This document shows positions 16,767 to 25,694 of a stretch of DNA of 64,000 nt, piece by piece; position 1 is the stretch's first letter; the number at the start of each line of letters is the position of its first letter. The notes under the pieces are model-generated. The model was not told the origin of the DNA, made no database searches, and worked only from the letters and a program-made list of their open reading frames with translations. The stretch comes from Fimbriimonadaceae bacterium. Lineage in GTDB: Bacteria > Armatimonadota > Fimbriimonadia > Fimbriimonadales > Fimbriimonadaceae. The translations under genes and the position numbers were made by a program. The stretch is taken from assembly GCA_025455775.1 (NCBI GenBank), contig JALOLT010000007.1:1-64000 (forward strand), given 5' to 3'.

Positions 16767-16817
16767 CGAACGAAAGCCGAACAGCCGGGTCGATCCGGTC
16801 AACCAGGTCGACCGAAC

Positions 16818-18305
16818 TTACTCTCGACCTGGCCCAGCCTCGACGACTTGGCTAAGGATCAAAACATGACCGGTCTTTGGATCATATTGCACATCAACCT
16901 TCAGAGCCTGGCCGATGAAGCTGAGGGGGACGAAGGAGCGACCCTTCAGGATGTAGGGTGCCTTTTCCAGTCTCATGTCAACTCCGTTCACCTTGGCCAT
17001 TTCGTTACCGATCTGGAACCAAATGGTGGTTCCATCGGTGTTTCCGACCACTGTGCGATCCTTGCCAAACCAGTCAACTTTGCCTCCGTTCGCTTCGATA
17101 AGATGGCGGAACGGGGTAAGAGGAATGCCTTCTTCGACGCGCGGGGCGACGTCAAATCGAACCACCTGGCCATCCAGCAGAATGTTAAAAGGTGTGTTGT
17201 CTGCCATTCTGGCGCCCCAGGTGATCTTGACCGGAGCGACGTTGGTGACGACAGGTGCAATCTTGGTGACTTGAGCGGTTGCGACGGCTGGTGCCTTGGT
17301 TTGAGCGGCATTTGTCACTGCATCGACAACACCCTTGGTGCTGGGGGTGATCAGAACAACCGACTCCACAGAAGCAGGAACCACTGGCTGGGCTGGGCTG
17401 GCGGCTGGCGGAGTGTTCACCCTTTGCCCAGCGACGGCACTTTGATTGCTCGTATTCGAAGGCTTAGCGGCAGCGGCGCGGCCAGGTTGGGGGGCAGAAG
17501 AGTTAGAGCTAATCGTGGGAACGGCAGGGAGAACCGCTGGCCCACGCTGCGAAGCCTCTGGGGATTTGGGAGCGACGGGAGGCTGGGGAGCAGACTTGTT
17601 CACCGGAGCAGTTGCAGGGACATTCGGTTGGGCTTCTGTGTCTCCTTTGGCAACCACACGATCCGTTCTTCCCCCTGGATTGTTCACGAAGAGTCTCATC
17701 CTTTCGGTCTTGAAAGTGTTGTTCGCTTCGTCCACAACCCAAGCCTGCACTTCATGCCAACCATTGGATACAGTGGTTGTATCCCAAACGTAGTTGAACG
17801 GAGCGAAGTTCTTGAGAGCCTTGAACTCATCGTTCACGAAGAAGCTGACATAGATGTTCTTGACGTCCGTTCGGAGTCCAAGGCGGATCTCAACTTGACC
17901 TTGAACATTGCTTCCAGTTGCACTTCTTTCCAAGAAAAAGGGGCCGCCTGTTCCGGATCGGTCGATTACGATCGTAGATCGTTGAATCCCGAGAAGCTTT
18001 CCTGCCTTATCGAAGAGGCGGATTTCGATTCTGTTTTCGCCTGTTTCAAGTGCGGCTGGCTCGATCGAAAAATCAGTTGTGCCGGTCGTTGCTGCATCGC
18101 TTACCCTCCGCGAGGCAACGCTGACTCCATTGATGCGGAGCTCAACGAGACTGGCTCGAGCTCCGTCATACTTCACCGTTAGCGTGCGGTTATTGGCGGC
18201 TCGATCAATCAGGATCGAGGCATCAACCATGCTCGCCTGGGCTCCTACTGCCATCATGGCGACCAGTGCCATGAGTGTTAACTTAGCTTTCCCAAGAGCT
18301 TTCAT
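16818..18305 (-). CDS. Secreted Ig-like protein with copper-amine-oxidase-N-like C-terminal domain
   Basis: 495 residues from ATG 18305, which places a good signal peptide (KLTLMALVAMMAVGAQA) at the N-terminus; 16 upstream codons lack that logic. Two Ig/FN3-like segments follow (about 30-125 and 125-210, ending WVVDEANNTFKTERMRLFVN, typical of bacterial Ig-like repeats). Then comes a long Pro/Ala/Val-rich linker (about 215-355), then the copper amine oxidase N-terminal-type domain (PF07833; about 370-490: PLTPFRHLIEANGGKVDW, GRSFVPLSFIGQALKVDVQYD). That domain is a cell-surface module and implies no copper enzyme. Role probably structural. Confidence 0.82.
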   Translation of the reverse strand: MKALGKAKLTLMALVAMMAVGAQASMVDASILIDRAANNRTLTVKYDGARASLVELRINGVSVASRRVSDAATTGTTDFSIEPAALETGENRIEIRLFDKAGKLLGIQRSTIVIDRSGTGGPFFLERSATGSNVQGQVEIRLGLRTDVKNIYVSFFVNDEFKALKNFAPFNYVWDTTTVSNGWHEVQAWVVDEANNTFKTERMRLFVNNPGGRTDRVVAKGDTEAQPNVPATAPVNKSAPQPPVAPKSPEASQRGPAVLPAVPTISSNSSAPQPGRAAAAKPSNTSNQSAVAGQRVNTPPAASPAQPVVPASVESVVLITPSTKGVVDAVTNAAQTKAPAVATAQVTKIAPVVTNVAPVKITWGARMADNTPFNILLDGQVVRFDVAPRVEEGIPLTPFRHLIEANGGKVDWFGKDRTVVGNTDGTTIWFQIGNEMAKVNGVDMRLEKAPYILKGRSFVPLSFIGQALKVDVQYDPKTGHVLILSQVVEAGPGRE

Positions 18306-18419
18306 TTTCTTATCCCAACCTACCCTTGAGCCGAGAAGACCCAAGAGTTCCACTCTCTATTGTCGCACCTCAGGCCAGAAAATGCAAGAGCAAAGGGAAA
18401 GGTAAAGTCCGAAAAAGCG

Positions 18420-19505
18420 ATGGATGGCCCTTCTCACCTGGTGGAATACTGTGCCAAATCACACGATGTTCGATGGCGTCGTTCCCGAAAGGACACGATC
18501 CATCTTCAGAGTCAGGTGTGGCAGGGACTTCCCTGGCAACATCGAATTTTCACCATTGGTGACCCTGGTCCAGCTGCCATACTCGAAATCACCGGCGAAG
18601 ACCTCGGACAAACCGAGGAGGACTTTGCGAGAGACTTGGCCACTACCGCTGGTTTGCCGATCATCACCCTCACTCAGGTTCCCAATCAGCCCTGGAACAA
18701 CCTCTGGGAAGACGACTTCATCGCAAGCACGTTCCAGAGATTTCTGGAAACGGGGGATCCCGACTGGCCACTCTTGTTTCCGATGGTGCAGTCGGTGAAG
18801 GCAGCCATTCAGGCAATCTCAGCCGTGTGGGGTGTCGAAAAGATCATCCTAACTGGGGCAAGCAAACGAGGCTGGACGAGCTACCTGGCAGCGGCTCTAG
18901 GTCTACCGGAAGTCATTGGGGCTGCCCCGAGAGTTTTCGATTGCCTAGACCTTCCCTGGCAAATGCAACGCCAACGAGACCTGTGGGGCGACTACAGCGA
19001 AATGCTCGATCCCTACACCCAACTCGGCCTTCGGCAACTCTTAGACCAAGAACAAGGGATTGCTCTGGCCAGAGAGATCGACCCGATCCACTTCCTTCCC
19101 AAGGTTCCCTTTCCCCTCTACCCCATCGTCGGAACCAATGACAGTTTTTGGGCTCCTGACTCCCTGAGCCGCTACCGAGACCAGTTGCCCCCCGGCTCCC
19201 AAGCTCTTTCAATTCCAAACTCTGGACACAACTTGGGGCCAGGCCCCCTTTGGAAGGAATCTCTCGGGGCCTACGCCAGATTCAGAATTGCCGACCACTC
19301 CCTTCCCAGTTTTTCAGACGTCTCCTCCGCCTTCACAGAAAATTGGCAAGCCGTGAGTGAGACGCCAGCCTTCTCCTTGGCAGTCTTCGAGCAAGCTCCC
19401 CTCACCGGCAGGTTCAAACTGTGCCTCGAACTCGTTCATTTCCAAACCGAGTTTGGCCCAATCGCCTTTTCTTCCAACCCTGCCCTCTCTGGCCCCTACT
19501 GGTAA
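18420..19505 (+). CDS. PhoPQ-activated PqaA-like alpha/beta hydrolase
   Basis: 361 residues from ATG 18420. The alignment to the PqaA family (PF10142) begins right there (LVEYCAKSHDVRWRR, then SQVWQGLPWQH), so the extra 20 codons back to TTG 18360 are not needed. The nucleophile elbow GASKRG puts Ser148 in position, preceded by QVPNQPW and followed by GAAPRVFD and PIVGTNDSFWAPD, with SGHNLG supplying a histidine. Usual members have a signal peptide; none is seen here. Substrate unknown. Thirteen bases separate it from the ThuA-like gene, so the two are co-transcribed. Confidence 0.85.
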   Translation: MDGPSHLVEYCAKSHDVRWRRSRKDTIHLQSQVWQGLPWQHRIFTIGDPGPAAILEITGEDLGQTEEDFARDLATTAGLPIITLTQVPNQPWNNLWEDDFIASTFQRFLETGDPDWPLLFPMVQSVKAAIQAISAVWGVEKIILTGASKRGWTSYLAAALGLPEVIGAAPRVFDCLDLPWQMQRQRDLWGDYSEMLDPYTQLGLRQLLDQEQGIALAREIDPIHFLPKVPFPLYPIVGTNDSFWAPDSLSRYRDQLPPGSQALSIPNSGHNLGPGPLWKESLGAYARFRIADHSLPSFSDVSSAFTENWQAVSETPAFSLAVFEQAPLTGRFKLCLELVHFQTEFGPIAFSSNPALSGPYW

Positions 19506-19518
19506 TCTGGGTGTTGCT

Positions 19519-20184
19519 ATGAGTTCACGCTCCGCTCTCATCGTTTGGGGTGGCTGGGACGGCCACGCTCCCGAGCAGACCGCAACACTTTTCCGCGAAA
19601 TCCTTGAAGCCGAAGGTTTCGCCGTCACAGTGAGTGACACGCTCGACGCCTTTCTCACAAACGACCTCAATGGCCTGAACCTCATTGTCCCAATTTGGAC
19701 GATGGGCGAAATCACTGGTGACCAACGATCCGCTGTTACGACAGCTGTGGCAGAACATGGCGTTGGCTTGGCTGGATGCCATGGTGGCATGTGCGATAGC
19801 TTCCGCAACGACACAGAATGGCAGTTTATGACTGGCGGGCAGTGGGTTTCCCACCCTGGGAACGATGGAATGAAGTACCAAGTGGAGATCAAGCGGGACA
19901 ACCCTCACCAGATCACAGAGGGGCTTCCAGACTTTGAGGTCGTGAGCGAGCAGTATTATCTCCACGTGGATCCAGGCATCAATGTGCTCGCCGTGACCCA
20001 CTTCCCTCTCGCGGGAGTCGATGGGCCTCACGTACAGAACGCTTGTGCAATGCCCCAGGTTTGGACAAAGATGTATGGGAAGGGCAAGGTCTTTTACAAT
20101 GCTCTTGGCCACCAGCCAGATGTCTTGATGGCAGAAACTCCCCGTGAACTCATGCGACGCGGATTCCTCTGGGCAACCAAATAG
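19519..20184 (+). CDS. ThuA-like domain protein
   Basis: 221 residues. A class I glutamine-amidotransferase-like flavodoxin fold is suggested by ALIVWGGWDGHAPEQ, GLAGCHGGMCDSF, EWQFMTGGQWVSHPG and KVFYNALGHQPDVL, all hallmarks of ThuA (trehalose-utilisation-like) proteins. These are associated with sugar metabolism but their chemistry is unproven. ATG 19519 is chosen because the upstream open frame lies inside the preceding hydrolase gene. Confidence 0.9.
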   Translation: MSSRSALIVWGGWDGHAPEQTATLFREILEAEGFAVTVSDTLDAFLTNDLNGLNLIVPIWTMGEITGDQRSAVTTAVAEHGVGLAGCHGGMCDSFRNDTEWQFMTGGQWVSHPGNDGMKYQVEIKRDNPHQITEGLPDFEVVSEQYYLHVDPGINVLAVTHFPLAGVDGPHVQNACAMPQVWTKMYGKGKVFYNALGHQPDVLMAETPRELMRRGFLWATK

Positions 20185-20208
20185 GAAGCTCTTTCAGTTC
20201 AAGGCAAA

Positions 20209-20247
20209 AACGAGGTCTGGTTCCTCGCAGAGGATCCAGACCTCGTT
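20209..20247. terminator. Terminator between ThuA-like gene and the ytxH operon
   Basis: AACGAGGTCTGG (20209-20220) pairs perfectly with CCAGACCTCGTT (20236-20247). The minus strand continues CGTTTTTGCC, so it best serves the ytxH operon; it can also stop plus-strand transcripts. Confidence 0.8.
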
Positions 20248-20281
20248 CTATATTTGGCCGAATAGGCCATCGAAGGCTGCT

Positions 20282-20515
20282 TTAGGCCCCGACTTCTTCG
20301 CTCGAATGCTTCGTTGCGTGGCGCTTGGCTCGTTGCTCGGCGATCCACTCTTCCGTCTTACCCTTGATGTCCTTCGCTCTGGTAGCGAGTTCGTCTCGGG
20401 TTTCTGTGCCTGCCTTGGGAGCAAACAGAAGCCCTGCGAGGGCGCCGATCAAGGCTCCCAGTCCAAATCCAGCCAAAAGATAAACCAATGCGTTCTTGTC
20501 GTTGTTCTCGTTCAT
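20282..20515 (-). CDS. YtxH-like small membrane protein
   Basis: 77 residues: a glycine-zipper-like membrane helix (LVYLLAGFGLGALIGALAGLLFAPKAG, about 11-36) followed by a charged helix, the YtxH/gas-vesicle-like layout (PF12732). Family members are stress-associated and of unknown mechanism. Last gene of the apparent VKOR-mnmA-20528-ytxH unit. Confidence 0.85.
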   Translation of the reverse strand: MNENNDKNALVYLLAGFGLGALIGALAGLLFAPKAGTETRDELATRAKDIKGKTEEWIAEQRAKRHATKHSSEEVGA

Positions 20516-20527
20516 AACTCGACCTCG

Positions 20528-20890
20528 TCACTTCTTCGGGGCAGGAAGAGCACTCTGGCCATTCCGCCTCTTATTGAAGTATGTCCTAAAGACCTTCGCT
20601 CCGATCATGCCTAAGGTTGCAACCCAGGGCCGATCTCGCCACGTCGTTACCAAGTTTAACGCATCAACCACCGGATCGTCTCGCATCACATCCAATTGTT
20701 TGCGAAGATCTGCCAGGGAGTCCTGCTGCGTGGCCACTTGTTTTTGCAGGGCGTCAATGCGTTTCTCCATCGCCTTGAGCGCAGTGCTCGCATCACGAAG
20801 GATCCGAAAAGCCACGAAAACCAATCCAAGCCCGACAACCAGGGAGAGAACTTGGAGGATAATGAGGGCTACACCCATCGACTGCGACAT
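20528..20890 (-). CDS. Small membrane protein with coiled coil, function unknown
   Basis: 120 residues: one N-terminal membrane helix (about 5-30), a heptad-rich coiled coil (about 33-70, ALKAMEKRIDALQKQVATQQDSL) and a basic tail ending NKRRNGQSALPAPKK. It lies six bases from mnmA and 12 from ytxH, so it belongs to their operon and probably works at the membrane with the YtxH-like protein. No family recognised. Confidence 0.75.
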   Translation of the reverse strand: MSQSMGVALIILQVLSLVVGLGLVFVAFRILRDASTALKAMEKRIDALQKQVATQQDSLADLRKQLDVMRDDPVVDALNLVTTWRDRPWVATLGMIGAKVFRTYFNKRRNGQSALPAPKK

Positions 20891-20896
20891 AGAGAA

Positions 20897-21973
20897 TCAC
20901 CGAATCTTGCCGCCAGCTACCACCACGTCGCCATCATAGGCGACTGCGATCTGGCCAGGGGTGACAGCCTTGACTGGTTCATCAAAAACCACCTTTGGGT
21001 TTGTCCCACCGTACAGAGTAGCTGGTTGCGCAGTCATGTTGTACCGGATTTTGGCCATCACACGGATCGGTTCCGCTTGTTCGGCGGTTGCTGACCACAC
21101 GACTTCGCTCAAGGGAACCTCAGTCTTGAGCAGATCTGCCTCTTCCCCAACCACCACTCGGTTCTGTTTGGGTTCGAGCCCGATGACATAGAGCGGCTTA
21201 CCCTTTGCGACTCCCAAACCTCGGCGCTGCCCCACTGTGAAGTCGGCAAGTCCCGCATGGTGTCCAAGCACCTCCCCGTCCGGGGTCACGAGCTCGCCCT
21301 TTTCAAAGACTTCTGGCCGCGACTTGCGAAGAAACTCCTTATAGCCCCCAGCGTCACTCACGAAACAAATCTCCTGGCTATCCGGCTTGTCGGCGACTGG
21401 CAAGCCAGCTTCCCGCGCCATCTGGCGAGTTTCAGCCTTATCCCCCAGTTCGCCAAGCGGAAACATCACCTGGGAAAGTTGGGTTTGGCTCAGGGTGTAG
21501 AGCACGTAGCTCTGATCCTTGGCTCCTCCTGCTGCGCGCAAGAGCTCATAGCGACCTGTGACAACATTCTTCCGAACGCGGGCGTAGTGGCCAGTGGCGA
21601 GGGCATCGCATCCAAGCTCTTGCATCTTAGCGAGCAATGCTTCGAACTTCACCTTTTTATTACAGGTCACGCAGGGGTTCGGCGTCCTTCCCTTGCTGTA
21701 CTCCTCGATGAACTCATCAATAACAGTCTCACGGAAAGTATCTTTGAAGTTGATCACGTAGTGGGGGATGTCGAGAATTCTGGCAACCCTTCTGGCGTCT
21801 TCGACCGCTCCCAAGCTGCAGCAACCTGCGTGACGAGGGTCTGTTTGGCTCTCTTGCCAGATCTGCATCGTCACACCGATCACATCGTAGCCCTGCTCAC
21901 GCAGCAAAATAGGGACGACGGAGCTATCGACTCCGCCCGACATGGCAACACAAATGAGTGGCTTCTTCTTCAT
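20897..21973 (-). CDS. mnmA: tRNA-specific 2-thiouridylase
   Basis: 358 residues from ATG 21973, which follows GAGGGAG by eight bases. The PP-loop SGGVDSS lies near residue 13. The two catalytic cysteines are in NPCVTCNKKVKF (about residue 101) and EICFVSDAGGY (about 201). The enzyme adenylates U34 of Lys/Glu/Gln tRNAs and inserts sulfur delivered from a cysteine desulfurase. It shares an operon with the VKOR-DsbA gene. Confidence 0.96.
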   Translation of the reverse strand: MKKKPLICVAMSGGVDSSVVPILLREQGYDVIGVTMQIWQESQTDPRHAGCCSLGAVEDARRVARILDIPHYVINFKDTFRETVIDEFIEEYSKGRTPNPCVTCNKKVKFEALLAKMQELGCDALATGHYARVRKNVVTGRYELLRAAGGAKDQSYVLYTLSQTQLSQVMFPLGELGDKAETRQMAREAGLPVADKPDSQEICFVSDAGGYKEFLRKSRPEVFEKGELVTPDGEVLGHHAGLADFTVGQRRGLGVAKGKPLYVIGLEPKQNRVVVGEEADLLKTEVPLSEVVWSATAEQAEPIRVMAKIRYNMTAQPATLYGGTNPKVVFDEPVKAVTPGQIAVAYDGDVVVAGGKIR

Positions 21974-21992
21974 CAAGGGGCTCCCTCTTCGC

Positions 21993-23126
21993 TTACTGCC
22001 TCAAAAGACTGGCATATGGTTCCCTCGCCAAAACCCCTTCCAACTTGTCGATGGTGGTTGCTTCGACTTTTCCGTTTGCGATCACCAGGTAAGTGGGTGT
22101 GGCCTGAATGCCGAGCTTCAGGGCCAGGCTCACGTCGGCCAAAACTCCTTCGAGGCTCGGGTGGTCGTCTGCGTTGATCGCATTGCCAACTTCCGCCGGA
22201 TCCAGTCCGACATTGGTTGCAATCGAGATCAACCCATCCAGCGTCTTGACCCTCTCGTTGTTGCTGGCATCGAAGACAGCATCCATATATTCGAAGAACT
22301 TACCCTTGCTTCCGGCGAACTCAGCGATTTGGGCAGCCTGACCTGCGTTTTCGTGGCCTGGCCGCTTGATCGGGAAGTGTCGGAAGCCGAGGCGCAAACG
22401 ACCCTGGTACTTGTCAAAAATCCTCTTCGTCTGACTCCAAGCGAGTCGGCAGCCTCCGCACCGGATGTCAGCAAATTCTACAACTGTCACCTTTGCATCC
22501 TGGTTCCCCTTTGTCTTCATCGGGGTAGGAATAATCTGATTCGCTTCGACGGCACCCAAGGAGGTTGGCCGAATCTGTTGATTGATCGTTTCAAGCCCTG
22601 CGTTCATCTGGGCCGCTGTGATACCAATCAAGGCGAAAGCAGCCACGAGCCCTAACGCGCCGAAGGTGATGGGCTTTTCAGAGCGGTACTCGTCGGTCGC
22701 CTCGCCCACTTGCGTCATGTAAGCATGGATCAAACAAATCGCGATCATGGCCCCGGCTGAGGCAAGGCACCAGTTGCAGGCTTGCTGCATCAACCCCAGA
22801 GCGGCAAACGTGAGCCAAAAGCTCGCCAGAGTCCCGATCGCAGAAATGATGAGTCCTACGGTGGTGTAAAGCTTGAACCGCTCTGGCTGGAAGAATCGAA
22901 GAATTCCAAGAGTCAAAAGAAGGCAGTAACCAACAAACCCGTAGTAAGCCACAGGAAGACCAAGCCAGCTCCCAAACGGGCTACTGGCAAGCTGGGCGCA
23001 GGAACTCGAGCCAGCAAGACAAGGAACTTGCTTATTCGCTAAAGACGAATAAGACATCACGCCAGCCACAAAAATCCCGAGACAACTCAATAGGATCGTG
23101 ATTCGATTCAACCAGACTAATTTCAC
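21993..23126 (-). CDS. Vitamin K epoxide reductase-DsbA fusion (oxidative protein folding)
   Basis: 377 residues if started at GTG 23126; an in-frame start at 23204 would leave three bases before the divergent miaB. The N-terminal half is a four/five-helix VKOR domain: PC..SSSCAQL loop cysteines, then the quinone-reducing CNWC near residue 117. A further membrane helix follows, then a periplasmic thioredoxin/DsbA domain with active site CGGC (about residue 226) and cis-Pro loop QATPTYLV. VKOR reoxidises the attached thioredoxin, which makes disulfides in exported proteins, replacing a DsbA/DsbB pair. The box TATACT eight bases before GTG supports this start. Confidence 0.88.
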   Translation of the reverse strand: MKLVWLNRITILLSCLGIFVAGVMSYSSLANKQVPCLAGSSSCAQLASSPFGSWLGLPVAYYGFVGYCLLLTLGILRFFQPERFKLYTTVGLIISAIGTLASFWLTFAALGLMQQACNWCLASAGAMIAICLIHAYMTQVGEATDEYRSEKPITFGALGLVAAFALIGITAAQMNAGLETINQQIRPTSLGAVEANQIIPTPMKTKGNQDAKVTVVEFADIRCGGCRLAWSQTKRIFDKYQGRLRLGFRHFPIKRPGHENAGQAAQIAEFAGSKGKFFEYMDAVFDASNNERVKTLDGLISIATNVGLDPAEVGNAINADDHPSLEGVLADVSLALKLGIQATPTYLVIANGKVEATTIDKLEGVLAREPYASLLRQ

Positions 23127-23134
23127 GCGACTAA

Positions 23135-23140
23135 AGTATA
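23135..23140 (-). promoter_or_regulatory. -10 box for a leaderless VKOR-mnmA transcript
   Basis: Minus-strand TATACT, eight bases before GTG 23126 and without a Shine-Dalgarno in between. The spacing would put the transcription start at or within two bases of the start codon. Confidence 0.5.
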
Positions 23141-23206
23141 CGTTCTTAGTCCTCGTGGTGATTCGGACTATTCCCGCCACCTGGTACCCTACTCCCCACT
23201 GCACCC

Positions 23207-24604
23207 ATGACTCCTCTTTCGAACGTCTCCTTACTCACGAACATCAGTCGCCCCACGTCTGGTTCCCGCACCCAGAGGGGAACTTACTTTATCCAAACGT
23301 GGGGTTGCCAGATGAACGAAGAAGACAGTGAACAGATGGCCCTTTATCTGCAAGAACTGGGGTTTGTTCCTTCTCAGAACCCCCGAGAGGCCCACGTGGT
23401 TTTGCTCAACACTTGCTCGGTTCGAAAGAAGCCTGAAGACAAGGCCTTTTCTTTTTTGGGCGAACTCAAACTGCTGAAGGATAGCAGGCCGGACATGGTT
23501 GTAGGCGTCTGTGGCTGCATGGCACAAGTCAGGGCCGACGAGATCAAGCAAAGAGCCCCCCATGTGGACTTTATCGTAGGCACTGCCCAGATCAGCTCCA
23601 TTCCTGGCCTCGTCGAAGAAGCCCTCCAAGGTAAGAGGTTTGCGAAACGTCTTGAGTTGCCAGAACGGAAAGGAGCAATCGTCACCCAAATCCCTCAGCG
23701 CAACGTTGAGCGAAAAGGGAAACTAAAGGCCTTCGTACCGATCCAGTATGGCTGCGATAAATTCTGCACCTTCTGTATCGTTCCGACCACCAGAGGACGA
23801 GAGCGCAGCAGACCAACCGAGCACATCGTGGAGGAAGTTCGGCGGTTGGCAGAACTCGGAACCAAAGAGGTCACCCTCCTCGGCCAAACCGTGAATAGTT
23901 ACGGCAAGAACTTGGCGGAAGGCAGGGTGCCCTTTAGCAAATTGCTCAAGATCCTCTCTGGCATCCCAGGCATCGAGCGGATTCGCTACACCAGCCCCTA
24001 TCCTCGCGATTTCAAGAGCGACCTAGTCGAGGTCATTCGCGATGTCCCCCAGGTCATGGAGCACTGCCACATGCCATTGCAAGGTGGGCACGATACCTTG
24101 CTGAAGCGGATGAAGCGACTCTATACGGTCGAGAGCTATGCCGAAATCGTGAGAGAACTCCGGGCAGCGGTTCCCTGGATCGGCCTCACCACCGACGTGA
24201 TCGTCGGATTCCCTGGCGAAACCGAGGAGGAATTTGAGGGAACCATCGCAGCAATGGAGCGATTCCGATTTGACGGGGCGTTTATGTTCAAATACTCCCC
24301 GAGGCCAGACACTCCTGCCGCTGAGATGGAGCAAGTGGACTCTGCCCTGGCCAGCCGACGCCTTGATCACCTGATCGATATCCAGCGCAAGATCACGCTC
24401 GAAATCAACGAAAATCTCGTCGGTCAATCCTTTGAGGTGATGGTAGAAGGGCCAAGCCACAAAGATAAATCAGTCTGGCAGGGCTACTCCCGCTGCTTCC
24501 GCATGGTTCACTTCACGCCGACAGACAGTATTACTCCTGGCGACCTGGTGAGTGTCGTCGCGAAGCGCGGCCATCCCTTTGGCCTTTCTGGCGAACTAGA
24601 GTAA
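23207..24604 (+). CDS. miaB: tRNA-2-methylthio-N6-dimethylallyladenosine synthase
   Basis: 465 residues. Three MiaB/RimO modules: an N-terminal UPF0004 domain with the auxiliary-cluster cysteines (TWGCQMNEEDSE, NTCSVRKK, GVCGCMAQ), radical-SAM core with CDKFCTFC (CxxxCxxC) near residue 183, and a C-terminal TRAM domain. The presence of SVR and MNE/DSE motifs favours MiaB over RimO. It methylthiolates i6A37 of tRNAs reading UNN codons. Confidence 0.95.
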   Translation: MTPLSNVSLLTNISRPTSGSRTQRGTYFIQTWGCQMNEEDSEQMALYLQELGFVPSQNPREAHVVLLNTCSVRKKPEDKAFSFLGELKLLKDSRPDMVVGVCGCMAQVRADEIKQRAPHVDFIVGTAQISSIPGLVEEALQGKRFAKRLELPERKGAIVTQIPQRNVERKGKLKAFVPIQYGCDKFCTFCIVPTTRGRERSRPTEHIVEEVRRLAELGTKEVTLLGQTVNSYGKNLAEGRVPFSKLLKILSGIPGIERIRYTSPYPRDFKSDLVEVIRDVPQVMEHCHMPLQGGHDTLLKRMKRLYTVESYAEIVRELRAAVPWIGLTTDVIVGFPGETEEEFEGTIAAMERFRFDGAFMFKYSPRPDTPAAEMEQVDSALASRRLDHLIDIQRKITLEINENLVGQSFEVMVEGPSHKDKSVWQGYSRCFRMVHFTPTDSITPGDLVSVVAKRGHPFGLSGELE

Positions 24605-24608
24605 CAAA

Positions 24609-25694
24609 CTAAGCAGGCTCCGGCTCTGGGTCGCCGGTACCATCCAAGAGTCTCCGTCGTGTCCTCACCACATCGAGGAGAGCCAGAGCAACGGTCAGGA
24701 TCACAGGCCCAACCATAATTCCGATCGGCCCGATGAGAAGAACCCCACCCAGAAGGCTAAAGAAAACCGCCATGTAGTGCAGCTTGGCATTCTGCCCGAT
24801 GTACAAAGGCCGGAGAATGTTGTCGATGTTCGAGACCACAATGAATCCCCAGAGAGCTACCCCTATCGCCTGAGGCACGTTTCCTGTCGCCAAGAGATAA
24901 AGGCTTACAGGAACGTAGATGAAGGGAGCCCCGAGCAGAGGTATCGTGCAGAGGAACATTGTGAGAAACATCAAGGGCAGGGCCCCAGGAACTCCCGCCA
25001 CAAAATAGGCCAGGCCAGCCAATAAACCCTGAATCACAGAAACAGCGATCACTCCGTAAAAAACAGACCGAATCGTCTGGCCAATCCGATTGATGATCGC
25101 AACGGTTTCGTCCTGAGGAATCGGCATCATCTCACAAACCGGGGCTAGGAGCTTTTTGCCATCAGTGAGCATAAAGAACATCGTGAGCAGTGCGATTACG
25201 ATCGTGAGAGCACCGACCGCCACGCTCCGAAAACCATTTGTCAAAGCAGGAGCCAGTCTTTGGCCAAGGTCATTGCGATTCTCGGTGATCAGCTTGGAGA
25301 CCTTAACATTATTGGCCCCGACTGAATCGAGCAGAGGCTGGAAAACGCGATCAACCTCTGCGGCAAGACGATCTTCAATCTCAGGGCCAGTGGCTTTCGT
25401 CTGGACGAGCTCCTGAACTTGGCCAGTCAGTTGAGCCCCAGCAATGGCGACGCCGGTACCGATCGGAACGACAAAAACCGCCGAAACGACCCCGACGCAG
25501 GCCAGGGCTGCAATCGCAGGCTTCCACCCCATGGAGAGGAACCTCTGATAAAGGGGAGCCGTGAGAACAGCAAACACAGCTGCCCAGCTGATCGCGGGAA
25601 CAAAGGGGTAGAGCATCACAGCGACAAGCACCATGATGAGGACAAATACGCCCCAAAAAATCAGCCGACTACTATCCTTGCCAATGTCTGTCAT
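24609..25694 (-). CDS. AI-2E family transporter (PerM/YdiK-like)
   Basis: 361 residues, about seven or eight membrane helices in the family arrangement: a helix pair, a long extracytoplasmic/amphipathic segment (about 65-150), then the C-terminal bundle with PLMFLTMFLCTIPLLGAPF and NIDNILRPLYIG. Members are exporters or channels of varied substrates (AI-2, Na+/H+); the name does not fix the substrate. The ATG overlaps the cca stop by four bases. A second family member starts at 63187. Confidence 0.92.
   Translation of the reverse strand: MTDIGKDSSRLIFWGVFVLIMVLVAVMLYPFVPAISWAAVFAVLTAPLYQRFLSMGWKPAIAALACVGVVSAVFVVPIGTGVAIAGAQLTGQVQELVQTKATGPEIEDRLAAEVDRVFQPLLDSVGANNVKVSKLITENRNDLGQRLAPALTNGFRSVAVGALTIVIALLTMFFMLTDGKKLLAPVCEMMPIPQDETVAIINRIGQTIRSVFYGVIAVSVIQGLLAGLAYFVAGVPGALPLMFLTMFLCTIPLLGAPFIYVPVSLYLLATGNVPQAIGVALWGFIVVSNIDNILRPLYIGQNAKLHYMAVFFSLLGGVLLIGPIGIMVGPVILTVALALLDVVRTRRRLLDGTGDPEPEPA

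Noticed and set aside
16764-18182. 472-codon open frame on the plus strand
   Set aside because: It lies wholly antisense to the signal-peptide-bearing gene at 16818-18305, has low-complexity composition and no domain; it is a codon-bias shadow.
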